A stretch of 64,000 nucleotides of DNA from Tulasnella sp. 424 (lineage: Eukaryota; Basidiomycota; Agaricomycetes; Cantharellales; Tulasnellaceae): contig WSUB01000130.1 in NCBI GenBank assembly GCA_019633425.1, forward strand, positions 1 to 64,000, in the 5' to 3' direction. A model generated the notes under the pieces. That model did no database searches, was not told the origin of the DNA, and saw only the letters and a list, made by a program, of their open reading frames with translations. Position numbers and translations under genes: made by a program. Positions 9,443 to 21,799 of the stretch are shown piece after piece (the first letter of the stretch is position 1; every line of letters starts with the position of its first letter).

Positions 9443-10588
9443 TCATCTTGACCCCAGTCCTGCTTGTCCTTCACGCTTGACCGCCTGCAGCGGTTCCAGA
9501 AGGGCTCGACGGGTGTCACCGTCCGCCAACCCTAGAGTTTCGCCCGGCGTCCAACCTTTCTTCATCAGCAAGCGATGCCCGATGTTACTCTCGTCTATCG
9601 GGCGAGTCTGATTCGAAGATGTCGAAGTTGCTTCATCTACGGGCGTCTCGGGACCTAAAACGGCTGATACCCGAGGATCGTCGTATCTCGGACGCTTCTC
9701 CCGTGGAGCTGGCTGCGACGAGGTGCTCCCTTCAGTGCCTCCTCCTTCCGTGCCAAACATTTCTCTTCTCTTTCTGGAGCGATCCTGGTAGGTTGAGGCG
9801 CCTCGGGTTGGTGTGGGCTCCTGCAAGGACGGCGCCGATCGACGTCCAGGCTGAAGCAAGGTCTGCCGTAAGCTCTGCATCGCCGCTTTGTGAGAGACGC
9901 GAGGTGGGTTCGAGGCAGCGCTTGTACTTGTAGACGCGATGTGGCTAGTTACTGGTTTTTCTGTGCTGTCAGGCAAGAGGGGTATCGTGTTTGCCGGGCC
10001 AACTCCACATCCAGGGCAAGATTGTCCGCTGTCGTGTATATGAACCGAGAACTTTGAGCTGCCTATGGTCAAAGTATCCCCATGGAGGAGCCGCCTCGGC
10101 ATGCTTGCAGTTCTTGGAGCCGAAAGTCGTTGACCTTCGGCCTGTTCGTTCGATCCTCCGGCGAGCTCTCGGGAATTGAGCCACGTTCCGTGGACGGATC
10201 CCAGGTCCACTATGGCCCACTCCAACCGTTCATCGTCCCAGAATATCGATGCATGATGCTTGGATACGGCCAATTCCTTTAACCGAAGCAAAGGTTCCGG
10301 TTGCTTATCCCGACCGACTTTGACCACGTCGTGTGGTTCGATTATTGCGTGGGTTCGTCCTTTGGAAAGTATACCACTTGAGATGACCACGAGGCGGCAA
10401 ACGGGCCTTTCACGACGAGGACTCACGCCCGAAGGTTCATCCTGTATCGCTTCGGGTGTCGGTTTACTTGAAGAAGGATCGTTACTGTGGAGAGCCGTCC
10501 AGACGGATCTCATGGCCTCGGCAGAGTCGTGATCGACATCAGAGTGGTCAGAGTCGGGAGTAGGAGTTGGGAAGTCCGTGCTGTCCAT
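9443..10588 (-). CDS. FHA and G-patch domain protein (AGGF1-like)
   Basis: A single uninterrupted frame of 381 residues. An FHA domain occupies about residues 60-180: V-K-V-G-R-D (phosphothreonine-binding Arg), S-K-H-H-A-S-I, D-L-G-S-V-H-G-T-W-L-N, then a serine/proline-rich insert and L-L-H-G-D-T-L-T-I-G. A serine- and arginine-rich linker follows (RSRKRREMFG). The C-terminus is a short G-patch: GHRLLMKKGWTPGETLGL, then G-Q-A-G-L-G-S-R at the stop. FHA binds phosphothreonine, and G-patches typically activate DEAH-box RNA helicases. This pairing in animals is AGGF1; fungal relatives are thought to act in RNA processing, which is an inference here. It lies head-to-tail with SNU66, 222 bases downstream of that gene's stop. 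Confidence 0.85.
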   Translation of the reverse strand: MDSTDFPTPTPDSDHSDVDHDSAEAMRSVWTALHSNDPSSSKPTPEAIQDEPSGVSPRRERPVCRLVVISSGILSKGRTHAIIEPHDVVKVGRDKQPEPLLRLKELAVSKHHASIFWDDERLEWAIVDLGSVHGTWLNSRELAGGSNEQAEGQRLSAPRTASMPRRLLHGDTLTIGSSKFSVHIHDSGQSCPGCGVGPANTIPLLPDSTEKPVTSHIASTSTSAASNPPRVSHKAAMQSLRQTLLQPGRRSAPSLQEPTPTRGASTYQDRSRKRREMFGTEGGGTEGSTSSQPAPREKRPRYDDPRVSAVLGPETPVDEATSTSSNQTRPIDESNIGHRLLMKKGWTPGETLGLADGDTRRALLEPLQAVKREGQAGLGSR

Positions 10589-10810
10589 GCAGCTTTATTC
10601 GCGAAAATGTTGAGTGGCAAGGTCGAGAGGTGTAGGGAGGGTGGTGGCGGGTCCCGAAGGTGACTGTTGGAATGGTGTTTGTCTATCTCATCAATAGTGA
10701 TTGTGGAGGTCCTTCGACTACTGAATCAAACGCAAGCTCGACTATTGTATTGCAAGAGGGAATAATATACTAGACCGTTGGGAGACAGGTAGGTAGCTAA
10801 AGGAGGACGT

Positions 10811-13800
10811 CTATCGTTTCGGGGGAGGTGTTTCCACTCCCTCATCGAGCGCTTTGCGCTTTAGTCCGAAGCCGATCTTGACCTTCGTTCTCTCACCCGA
10901 CGTACCCGTACCCAGAGGGCTAGCTCCTCCGCTGCCACTTGGAGTGGGAACAGCAGACTCGGCAGCTGAGGATATCCTGGTGAAAGCGGGCTTCATCATT
11001 ACGGGCGGTGCTGGCGATCCTTCCGCAGATGACGCGGTAGACGATAGGGGTAGTGGAACGATGCCAGGCGCAAGGTGTGAGTTCGCAGTAGCGAAAGCCG
11101 TCATGTCTACCATTTGTACGGGTGTCTTCGTCCCGGAATCCTTCTTCTTGCCTTTTCCTTTCGTAGCCTTTGCAGCTTTAGACAAGGCGGCGTTATCTAG
11201 GTATTCCTCCAGCTGTGGCACAGCACTGTCAAAGGCGCATCGTCAGCTAAGCCTGAGATAATAATGTGAAAGAATTTACCCACCCTCGATTACCGACGGA
11301 GAGGACCATGTGAGCCTGGCCTACTTTTTCCTGCCGCTTCTGGAAGGCCTGGTTCATGTTTGTAGGCGTATCACCACTGATCATAGCCTCCCGTTTCTTC
11401 TCATCCGCAATCTTCTTCAATCTTTTCTCCGTCTTCATCTTCCCACTTCCCTTGCCGTGGAACCTATGGCTCAACGCCTTCCATGCCTCTTTCCTGTCCA
11501 TCTCCCGACCAAACTCATCGTAGTACTTGATCTCGACGTCCGGCTTATAGTTTTTGAAAGCCTCCATTTGCTCGCGAGCTTCCTGCTGCTCCCGTATCCT
11601 ATTATCGTACTCCCGTTGGACTTGGTCTTTGTTCCCGCCTTTAGATCGCATCCGTTCCACCTCTCGTTGCGCAAGTCGGTTGCGGTGTTCGCCCAGCCAC
11701 CTGTCATGTTCCCTTTGGACTGCCTCCCGTTCTGTGGCGTCGTCGGAAGCCTTTCCAACGATGCCTTGTTTGCGAAGGATACTGAGGGTGCCACCCAAGC
11801 CAGAGCCGAACGTCTCCGTTTTGGTGCCAAGCTACGAAGGGATTGATATTCAGTCAGGAGAGCAGAGCAAGACAAGCCTTAAAGCTCACCTCATCATCAT
11901 CCTGTTCGGGCTTGACGGACTCTGCTTGTGCGGTGGACTCGGCAATGGCGTTGGCAATGATGTTCAGCACTTCATCTTCATTTTCATTCCCACTGTCTTC
12001 GTCGTCGTGCACTCCGTTGGCATCGACATCCATCTCAGTGACGGCCTCATCCCCTGGGCCGGCTGAGGGCGACCGTGCTGTTCGGATTGTGATTGCTATT
12101 GGCTCGGGTTTCTTGGGCTCTGGTTTTGCAGTTGGGTCATACTGAATCGCTCTGACGAATTCGGTTGTATCGTCAAACACTAGACCACTCTCGTCGTCCT
12201 CTTCTTTCTTGACATCAGCCATGAGCGAATCTCCATTGGTTGCGGCTGATCGTTGAGCTGCTAAACGTGCATCTTCCTCAGCCTTCTCTTGGGCCACTAA
12301 AGCGTAAATGTCAGCATCGTGCTTAGTCGAGTTCGGAGAGATGTCACATACACCGAGCAGCTATTTCTTCAGGGCTAACTTTCGTCCTCTTGACTTTCTG
12401 TCGACGGGCTCGAGACAAGGCGGCTTGCAGATCATCATCGTCAATAAAGTTGGCGTCTAGATCCCGTTGTCTGGGTGCTTCCGCCTGCGGGACGTCGACT
12501 TGCATCGCCAGTTCAGGTTTCACGTCTTCATCACCACCTCCAAGCTCTGCATCCGCTGGCATGCGTCGACTTGACTTCTTTTTCTTGGTCTAGGTGGGAG
12601 CAAAGGTAAGTTTTGAGACAGCTGAGCTAGTAAGGTTCCACACCTTTGGCTTCTTGAATCCCTTCTCCCCTTCAACAGCATAATCCGATATCTCCTGATT
12701 CTCTGTAAGAAAAGAGGGTCAGATATCGTTTCAAAGGCAAAACAGGACGGGAACGCACTAGCGTAGTCGATGGATAATAGGGATTTGTTGACGGCGGCGG
12801 CCTGCTGCTCGTGGACGTCTTTTGCCGTCTGCCGTCCTTGCGGGATGCCACTCCCTAACCTGAAACCCTGATAAAACGATTGGGGTTACACAAAAGTGGA
12901 AAGCTTGTGTGGAGAGTCTCTTACCTTGTCGGGTGCTCCTTGGAGATCCTCGTCGTACTTCGCCAACACACTACGCTTCAAACCGTCACCACCAGCGCCG
13001 AATTCCTCATCATCATAACCGGTATAATCTCTACGCTTCGTTTTGAGTTCGTGGCGTTTCTTGTCTTTCTCGACTTCAGCCATATCAATGTTGTGCAGCT
13101 CATCCTCTATGCGCGTAACTGGTGTTAGCGTGATCGCTCGATCGCAGGCATTGATCCACGTACCCTCGTTATCAAGGATACGACTGTCTTTGAGCGTCAA
13201 TATCCGCGCCTCGCCTTCTGCTAGGTCTTCGAAGTCGTGGCTGACCTTGAGGCCCTCCAGATCCTCTGTTGGAGCAACGTCGTCAGTACGGAGGCCTTCG
13301 TCACGGCGATGGCATTTACTGACTCTCGGAATATAATTCAGAATCCAAAGCATCACGACTGTCCAGCTCTGCTTGACGCTTTGCGGCTAGTTCCTTTTCC
13401 TTCTTCTTACTTCGTTTAATCCAAGCCTTCGCATCGTCAAGTGTATCTTCTGCCTCACCGAGAGTGGCTCCGACAAGACGACGGTTCAACTCCAGCTTAT
13501 TCCGAGCCCTGCATCGACGAGGGAAGAGAGAAAAGTAAGTTGAAACAGTTCGTTTTTACCTGTGGGATAGATAAAACCCCATGCAAATAAGGGAAAGAGA
13601 AGATGGGAGTTCCAGTCTGAAATTCAATTTACAATAGCGATAAACTCACTTGGCAATTCGAGTAGCAACAGCACTAGAAGAGAGGAGAGGCAGGTTAGTA
13701 ATTTCTCACTATACAGCAAATTACGGCTCGAATCATACTTGGTCTCCTTCTCCTTTCGCTCTTGTTCCCGTCGCTTTGCATAGTTGTCTTCAGCCGTTTT

Positions 13801-13905
13801 CTCATTACTGTCTGTTGGAGCCTTGTCATCGGTCAACGGCTTGAGACCAAGAGAGATACGGATCTTGTTAGTCTCTTCTAGAGAGATTGATTCTGCGTCG
13901 GCCAT
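10811..13905 (-). CDS. SNU66: SNU66/SART1, U4/U6.U5 tri-snRNP protein
   Basis: A multi-exon gene on the reverse strand. The start MADAESISLEETNKIRISLG is the SART1/Snu66 N-terminal motif (L-G-L-K-P-L), followed by a highly charged region (AKRREQERKEKETK). Middle parts include the KKRHELKTKRRDYTGYDDEE and RARRQKVKRTKVSPEEIAAR segments. The conserved SART1 C-terminus is visible (GTLSILRKQGIVG, KYYDEFGREMDRKEAWKALS, HRFHGKGSGKMKTEKRLKKI). A last exon beginning VPQLEEYLDNAALSK joins in frame through G-G|T and ends KIGFGLKRKALDEGVETPPPKR-like, giving a longer tail than the usual family end. Snu66 is needed for pre-mRNA splicing in the nucleus. It shares a divergent promoter with BUB1. Confidence 0.9.
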
Positions 13906-14062
13906 TCAAGACTGTGCGTTAGAGCCTGGACAGAGGTGGAGGAGATGAGAGTGGTGGAGAGCTTGTTTGTTCGAATCCGCGATTCACGAGTTGACTATCG
14001 AACCCCTCTCAGACTACTTACAGGTCACCGCGAATCAGACGCCCTCTCCCAGCCCCCAGCGA
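13906..14062. promoter_or_regulatory. Divergent promoter between SNU66 and BUB1
   Basis: Only 157 bases separate the two start codons, so both leaders and the core promoters must overlap here. No clear TATA box is visible. The stretch just left of BUB1 is open in frame but has no ATG, so I place the BUB1 start at 14063. Confidence 0.6.
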
Positions 14063-17000
14063 ATGGGTGATTCAGAAGCTATCGTCGACTTTGCTACTCT
14101 AGAGCGAGAGAAGGAGAATATCACCGCTAATCGGAATGGACACTCGGCTCTAGCCCTTCAACAAACATTCAGCGTTCCAAGGAACCAACGCCAACAGCAG
14201 CTCGCAGCTGCGAAAGAACGATTCACCCGCCAACTAGAAGAGGCTCATGCAGAGTCCCCGGACCCCTTGGACGCGTATGTCAAGTTCGTGGAGTGGACTA
14301 TTGACAGTTACCCTTCGGGCAAATCCTCAGACAGCGGGCTCCTCCCACTTCTTGAATTAGCCACTCGCACATTCAAGGACGATCCCCAGTACAAACACGA
14401 CTTGCGCTACCTCAATCTCTGGCTCCAATACGCTAGCCTGGTGGAAAAGCCTGATATGGTTTACGCGTATCTCGTAGCCAATGATATTGGTCAGGGGTTC
14501 TCAGTGCTTTATGAGGAGTACGCGAATACCCTCGAGCGTCAAGGACGGTGCGTGCCGCAAACCGCGTTTTTTACGTGTCTTCATTCATCTCACGTATACT
14601 GTTTACGTCAGTCGAACTAAGGCCGATGAAATATATCGTCTAGGGCTTGCTCGCAAAGCTAAGCCATTGGGCAGCTTACAGTCGAGATATGAGGAATTCC
14701 AGACTCGGATGTTGACGGCTCGCCCGGACTCTCAACCGGATGCTGGCGAGAATGCACCTTCAACTTCCAACGCTCCCGGTCGCCGGACGGTTCTTGGCGA
14801 CCGCAGCTCTGGCTCGCGGGCCGCAGGGCAACCTGTTGCATCTTCTAGTGCAGCCCCACCGCCCCGGCTCGGTAACGCTACCAATAGAGGAAAGCTCTCG
14901 GTCTTCGTAGATGCTGCTTCTGCTCAAGAAGGTCAAGACTACCAATCGAACGAGTGGAACAACTTGGGATCACAAGCAGCTTTGGTCAAGGAGAACAAGG
15001 TCGAGGCCGGGTCTTGGGTTGGTGAACGCCTACATCAGGTTTCCATGCAAACCCCAAAGACACCCAAGTTTACGGTGTTGAAGGACGACGGCGTAAGTGG
15101 TTGAGAAACAACGCTCCCAATATATTATTCACGATTTCATTAGGATGAGGTTCGAGCACTCCCACTTAAGACTCCTGAAACTATCGCAATTCGAGCTCCA
15201 TCACAACGGCCTCCTACCGAAACCGAACTTTTGTTCCATAATCCGTTTAAAAACTACGATCAACCGGTGCCAGACCTCTCGAACGCTCCGGTCCCAGCGC
15301 CATCACAGACCTCGCAACCCGTCGCCTCTTCATCCAAAGCTGGCCTTCAGGCGCAACCCGTGGCTCCCACCCCACAGGATGTTGGCCAATATCCGAAGCC
15401 GCGAGCTTTCATTCCTCCGGACCCCGTCCCTAATGTTCCAGGCCAACCTCCCCGAAAACCTGAAAAGTACATGTTTCGCCTGGAGCTCTTGTGGAACGAG
15501 AAAGAGGAAAAGGAGTATTGCGCCTCGGAAGTCCGCGCAAAGTCCTTGGGACTTCTCAACAAGCAATGGCCCCTTCCGCCCTTCATGATGCAACCCGAGA
15601 AGACGGCGTACTTCGAACCCACGAAGACGGCTGGTGGAGCGTCTCGGATGGGGCGAATGAGCATGGCTCGAGAGCCTACGGTTACTATTAATACGAAGTT
15701 CGCGATGAACGACGTCTTCGACATGTTCAACGGTGCCGGGATCGACGAAGAAGAGGAGGACAGCTTCGAGGAGGAGGCTGCCCCTACCGCTTCGCAAGGA
15801 AAGCTAGGAATGGGCGTACCAAGCAGCTCCCAGAACGTCCCTCCCACTCCCACACCGTTTGGCCGATCTGCAAGTTCTTCATCGTTCAAGCCCTTCGTGG
15901 ATGCGACCCCAGCCAGCCAGTCGAAGCCAGGCCCAACCCCCAAGTTCACGCCATTCGTGGACTCTACACCAGGAACAGGGTCGCAGCAACTGAACAAGTC
16001 TGCTTTAGGGATCGGTCGTCCCTCCCAATCAGCGGGGATGAATCGTTCGGTTTCGGGCCCCTCAGCTTTAGGAGCAAGTACAGCCAAAACTCCCAGGATA
16101 AAGCCTTTCGTAGATCCGGCGCAGGATCCTCCGCAAAGTGCCATAAGAGCGCGGTCGTTGAAGGAAAGTGCATCGACTGCTCCCGAACAACCGCCTACGG
16201 CCACATCCGCTGCCGATCCAACTCCGCTGCGTTCGCGACCTGCTCCTTTCAAGCCATTCGTGGACGCAGGATCGGCCGCCGACGTACCACCCACTCCAAC
16301 TCCGGCTTCTGGTGGTCGTGGTCCTCAGATATTTGGTGTACCACCTCCAACTCAGGAAGGAGACGCCCCAGCATTCGCACCTCCTACCAAACCCACACGT
16401 TCCTTCAACATTTTCCGAGATGCCGCTCCAACGAAGCCAGCCTCCCCAGCACAACCTTCGCAGAACCCCTCGCTGTCATTGGACAACATATTCGCGGGCT
16501 CTGGGGAGGATGTGTTCAACAACTCAAGGGCACATCCTGATACTAGCCTGTCAAAGACGGGGCTTCCTGACATCAAGTTCGTCCCATCACCGGATGTTAC
16601 GGAAGATCACAGCAAGGCGGCGTCAATTCCGCCAGTAGCTGGGAAGGAAAACATCGACTTCGGGTCACTCGGCCAACAGGAAGGAGGATACGGGCATGAC
16701 CACGATGATGAGTCTGACTGGTCAGAGGACGATCAAGTTCATTACCAGGATCAGGCCGACGGTGCGGACGAGCACATGGATCACGGGGAGCAAGGGGACC
16801 AATTCGATGAAAACGAGCCCCCACCATCATTCCGCCTCAAACGCTTTGCGGCCTTTGATGAGATGACCCCCATCACTGAGAGGACGTACGAGTTTACTCG
16901 TACTTCTAGCGAGTTAACGTCGTCAACCCGAAGGCAGAGCGTGGCGGCAGGACGTCCCCGAGCTTCAGAAGTTGGCAGGCCAAGGAAGTCTGTGTTGCCA

Positions 17001-18227
17001 CCCCGAGCATCCCTCGCACCTACCGGTGAAGAGCTGGAGCCGTTCCCAAACCCATGCAATCCGTTCGAAGAACCGGTCCTCAGCGAGTTGCTCAACGTGG
17101 CTTGGGTCGACTTCGCGGACCATCGTGACCAGAAATGTGGGCAACTGGAACGTCTTCAACGTTTCGGCGCCAAGAAATTACGCACGAGCACGGATAAACG
17201 GCGTTCATCCGGCGGTGGAGAGACCATCCAGTTGACACTCGGAGAGGATACATTCGAGATAATCGGAAAGCTCGGAGAAGGAGGATTTGGAGCTGTCTTC
17301 TTGGCCCGTTTACTCGGCCTCACGGATTATGACGCGGAAGAGGAAGTACTCTTCGCTATAAAGGCCGTAAAACCATGCCAGCTCTGGGAATGGACCATCC
17401 TGGCCAGGATTCGAGAGGCCGTGCCTGAGGAGCTGCTTCCTTCAATCATTGCACCTCAGGGCTTGTACGCGTTCGAAGACGAATCGTACCTCCTACTCGA
17501 CCATTGTTCCCAAGGGACCCTCCTGGACTGTGTCAACCGTGCCGCAGGTACGGAGCTAGCTTCCCAGACATCAGACGGCATTGTGGAACCCCTGGTCGTG
17601 TTCTTCACCATCGAGCTCTTCCGAGTCGTGGAAGGTCTTCACGCTCAAGGTGTTATCCATGGGGACCTCAAGATCGACAACTGTCTCCTCCGGCTAGCGG
17701 AGTTGGATTCCAGTTGGTCCGCTAAATACGACCCAACAGGCGGAAACGGATGGAGCGATCAGGGGATCAGGTTGATTGATTTCGGCCGAGCAATCGATAC
17801 GACGTGGTTTGCCGAAGGACAGAACTTCTGCGGAGACTGGCCTGCAGACGCCAGAGATTGCCCCGAGGTTAGGGAAGGGCGACCGTGGACATTCGAGACG
17901 GACTACTGGGGGCTTGCAGGGATCATTTACTGCATGCTGTTCCGCAAATACATCGAAACCACCGCGGTGGATGGTTCTGATGGTGTCAAGCGGTACAAGA
18001 TTTCTACACCCCTAAAACGCTACTGGAACACCGACTTGTGGAACCGCGTCTTCGACGTTCTTCTCAACCCTCGACTCGTCCGACCAGACCAGAAACTGCC
18101 GATATCCAACGAGCTGGCCATGCTGAGGGAGGAGATGGAGCAGTGGCTGGTTGTGAACTCGGTCAAAGGAAAAGGAGGTGTGACTTTGAAAGCAATGTTG
18201 AAGAAGATTCTCCGTTGGTCGATGTGA
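14063..18227 (+). CDS. BUB1: BUB1 spindle-assembly checkpoint kinase
   Basis: Three exons, with introns near 14549-14610 and 15092-15143. The start at 14063 gives MGDSEAIVDFATLEREKENI, with a KEN box at residues 17-19. The Mad3/Bub1 TPR-like region follows (YVKFVEWTIDSYP, LRYLNLWLQYASLV, VLYEEYANTLE). A GLEBS-like Bub3-binding candidate is near 15480-15560 (WNEKEEKEYCASEVRAKSLG). A long Ser/Pro linker holds repeated F-x-x-F-x-D motifs. The C-terminal kinase has KLGEGGFGAVF, FAIKAVK, HGDLKIDN, RLIDFGRAI and an atypical activation segment, as in Bub1. The protein works at kinetochores: it binds Bub3, recruits Mad1 and helps delay anaphase until attachment. The retained kinase indicates BUB1 rather than a kinase-less Mad3. 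Confidence 0.93.
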
Positions 18228-18442
18228 AGAACGTTAATTCCAAGTCCCGAGAGCTGCTTTCGCTTTCCATGTTTTTGACCGTATATGTAACCCTATATCC
18301 TTTATTTTCCATACTTGCGGACTGCTTTTTCTTCGCTCTCACCTGGGACTCTTCTTCATTAGGATAATAAAACGCGTGAAATTGCATACAGAGAGGTATT
18401 TACTCATAAACGAGAAGGGGGAAAAAAGGGTAACCTATCCGC

Positions 18443-21400
18443 CTACGCAGTCAACTCTGAACGCATGGTCATGGACTCCTCCACTTCCTCAAGCTTGGTT
18501 CGCTTGGGTTCCGGTGCGGGTGGCGTACCAATCTCCATGTCGGACTCGGCAGAACGAGACCGCTTGCGACTCTCCTCACTCCCCATCGAGACCGAGGGCG
18601 CCGCGGACACCTTCGTGTCAGACTCCAACTTCAATCGCAGACGTTTCGCCTCGGGGTCGACTCTCGCTGCGCGAGCGCGATGGTATTCTCTCCACGACTT
18701 GTATGAGTGGTTGTCCATCTGAGGCCGCGGGCGGAGAAGACGTCAGCCGCCAGACTTGGAAACAGGGGACGAATCACGCCCTTCCCACTCACCCCAGGCA
18801 TTACAGCGAGTTTCTTCCAAGTGGTGTCTTTACCCTGATGCTGCAACTCCCAAGACACCCAACCAGGGTCGGGAGTAGCGTGCGCCCACACCTGAGGGTT
18901 GTGCACCAAGAATTCCATAAACCGTTCTTTTTGCTCTTGAGTGAAAGGCAAGTACGCCCTTCCTTTCCTGTTCGTCTTCTTGCTATGAGAGCCATACGCA
19001 GGGGAGGTCCCTCGGGTAGATGGCTCGTTACTCGCGGAGGGCATATCCTCGTCATCCTCTTCGTCGGTCCTCAATTGGTCTTCTTCCTCGTCATCGTCGC
19101 TATCTAGGGTTGGGGGCAGAGGGTGATAAGAGAACGATGAGGCCGGGAGTTCCTCTTGAGCTGGGACGTAAGGAACGCCATCGTGCCCGTCCTCGGAATC
19201 GTTTTCGTCAACGGGGTCTTGGTCCGACTCGGGTTCTGTAGGTGGGAGCACGGGCGCGAGAGGGGTCAGGGACGCCGACGATCCGCCATTGAGCCGCGAA
19301 AGACGAAGTCGTTTAGCTTCGACGTCGAATTCGGCCGCGTTTCTTTTGTGATATTCCCTCCAGGACGCGTCAGACCGATGAGGGTACTACAGAAAGTGGC
19401 CAGCGCTCAGCAACGGCGGGGTTGCTGAAGATGACCGACCAACGAAGGAATGCTCGACTCACCATGGACTGATACTTGGCCCACACCGCGGAGGCCGTGG
19501 TGGCGTGGACAAGCCACTCCGCAGGTACAGCGACGCTCGTCCAGACCCACGGGTGGTCCGCCAGGAACTCGATAAAGTTCTGCCTCTCCTGGGGGGTGAA
19601 TGCCAACGACCTTCTGCGCTCCTTAGGTTGCCTATGCTCTACCGTCATCGGCTGCGGTGCCCTCGACATTCTGGGCGACCTCTGCTTTCGCGACGACGAC
19701 GTCGACAGGGGTGGAGCTGCACGGTCGTCGTAGCTCGTATCACCATCATCACCCTGATTCGGACCTAGAGACGACTTGTTAAGCGAGGTTCGGCGTGGGG
19801 GGTTCCACCTGCGAGCATCGGCCTCGTCGATTTCAGGTTCGACTGCTGAGGCGGAGCCCGGAGCAGGAGGGACTCGATTACCGGCGGCTCCCTCTTGTTT
19901 GAACGTCGAATCTTCCTCTTCGGGACCATGACTCGAAGTTTGGTCATCGTCTTCGGACATGTCGTTCTCCAGTGAAGGGATGAGCTTTCGCCACTCGTGG
20001 ATATGTTTGCTTAGGTAGGTCGTCCAAGATGGAAGGGATCGATAGGGTGCCTGAGAAAAAGAGAAGGAGAACAATTGAAATTCGAATTCGGTCCAACTAC
20101 GGGAGAAAAAAAAATTCAATTGTTAAATAAAAACTACTTACCCAGTTCGAGAGGTCACGAAGAATCACCCCTTTCGTGGCTCCTGGGTGCTTTCTAGCAT
20201 GCCAGTTGAAGTACGCTGGCCAAAAACCATCAGTTAAGTCGTCAAAGGTAGCCAGCATCCGGACACTGCTCACCTATAATAAACTGATCATCAGCAGAAG
20301 TAAACCTGTAGCCTTTTGCGAAAGGTATAAGGTTGGTCGGAGGTTTGGGAGGCTCTTCGTCGTTGGGATTTCCAGGGTCGTACGGTACGTCCGGATGATA
20401 ATCCCTCCCTTTTCCGGGTGCCATTTTCTCTGCCCTCGCTCCAGCAGGCAAGTTCGCGACGGGGTCGTTCTTTCTAAACTCCGCAAAGGACTCAGGGTGC
20501 CTGCGCATGAATTGAGTTACCGAGACTACGGAGTGGTACGGCATCTAGAAATCCGGAAGAAGAGGTCGGTTGACAAATCTCCAAATAGAGTTTCCCTGAC
20601 TCACCTTTTCGTGAATCTTTTCCAATACTTGGCCCCGAGTACGGTTTGGATAATATTTGACACTCCAGAGGAAGTAATTCCGAATGTACTCGATGTCGGA
20701 GTCGGTGAACTTGGCTCCCATCCCTAAACGTTGAACCGAACAATTCAGTTTTCCAAACGACGGGTCGGTAAATTTAGAAGATAATACCGTTGTGGTGCAA
20801 AACCATCTTGGTAGGATCGGGGGGAGTCGGTTCGTCTTCTGGTGTCAGGGGTACTGTGTCTGTTGATACCAGTTGACTAGGTTTTACATCTTCCTCCTTG
20901 CGTGCCGCTGCCGTCATAATCAACCCGGCATGTTCCGGTTCCGGATGAGTATCTCCGACTAAAACCTCCGGTTTGCTTTCAGACCGTTCGCGCGGATGCG
21001 TGGAGATAGGAGACGGTGGCAGTGTATGACTGATTGCTGGTGAAGGCAGAGCGGGTGCAACAACGATGGGTGCCTTTGCTGGGACTGATGCTGGTGCTGG
21101 GGTTGGGGCATGACTGTGCGGGGCCTGGAAAGACGATACGCTTGGACTGAGGGGATAAGGTCCGACACTGCCGGCAAATGACGAATGAGACTGAACATGA
21201 AAAAAAGGGGAAAGAGGGTAAACTTTGAGCGTTGAAGCAATTGATAAAGGTTCTATTTGATCCTTACCACCGCGGATGGAGGCGGGCCACTGATTGGGGA
21301 AGGACCGCTGAACGAAAAGAAGTCATTGACATTCGTGACTGGCAAGCGATGACCTCCCCAATTTTCGGCAGGTCCCAAACACCGTCCTTTGTTGACACAG

Positions 21401-21799
21401 TCTTTTACCCATCCAAAGTCCAAAATGGCACGACTTTGATCATTCCCAAATTCTCGAATCAGCAGTTGACCACCAGCGGTTGGAGGGTCAACCAAAATGA
21501 CCAGTGCGTGTTGCAAGTACGAACTGACGTCCGCTCCGTGATTCTGTAGATAAGACAAAAATTCAAACAGTTCAGACACAATCCAACTTTTTTTTTACCT
21601 TTACTCCACCCATTATGTTCCCAAAAAAAGGAAAAAGAGGAGTTTGGATTGGAGAATGAATACTCACTTCAAGGAGATTTTTTACTTCTGCGACTTGTTC
21701 AGCGGCAGTGTCAAACTGGATAAAACACTTCAAAGGGACATTATGTGCATTTCGAAATAGCGTCCTGGAGACTGCCATGGTGTTCATGGGTGAGGACAT
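18443..21799 (-). CDS. BRCT plus four Myb-like modules, Rap1-like protein (family member 1)
   Basis: The reverse-strand gene starts MSSPMNTMAVSRTLFRNAHN and has an N-terminal BRCT (LKCFIQFDTA, ALVILVDPP, AILDFGWVKDCV) ending L-G-P-A-E-N-W-G-G-H. Four Myb/SANT-like modules follow, with third helices MPYHSVVSVTQFMRRH (~20,510), APYRSLPSWTTYLSKH (~20,010), YPHRSDASWREYHKRN (~19,360) and HSYKSWREYHRARAARVD (~18,680). Each third helix begins at or just after an intron acceptor. Modules 3 and 4 are close copies (both continue E-A-K-R-L-R-L). Acidic linkers separate modules. The C-terminus is basic then acidic (PEPKRTKLEEVEE). Rap1 of yeasts and animals has the same BRCT-then-Myb order and acts at telomeres; no Rap1 C-terminal domain is recognised here, so the function is inferred only. 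Confidence 0.8.

Noticed and set aside
15347..16294. Long reverse frame (315 codons) inside BUB1
   Set aside because: It mirrors the Pro/Ser-rich linker of BUB1. The forward frame has clear Bub1 domains on both sides.
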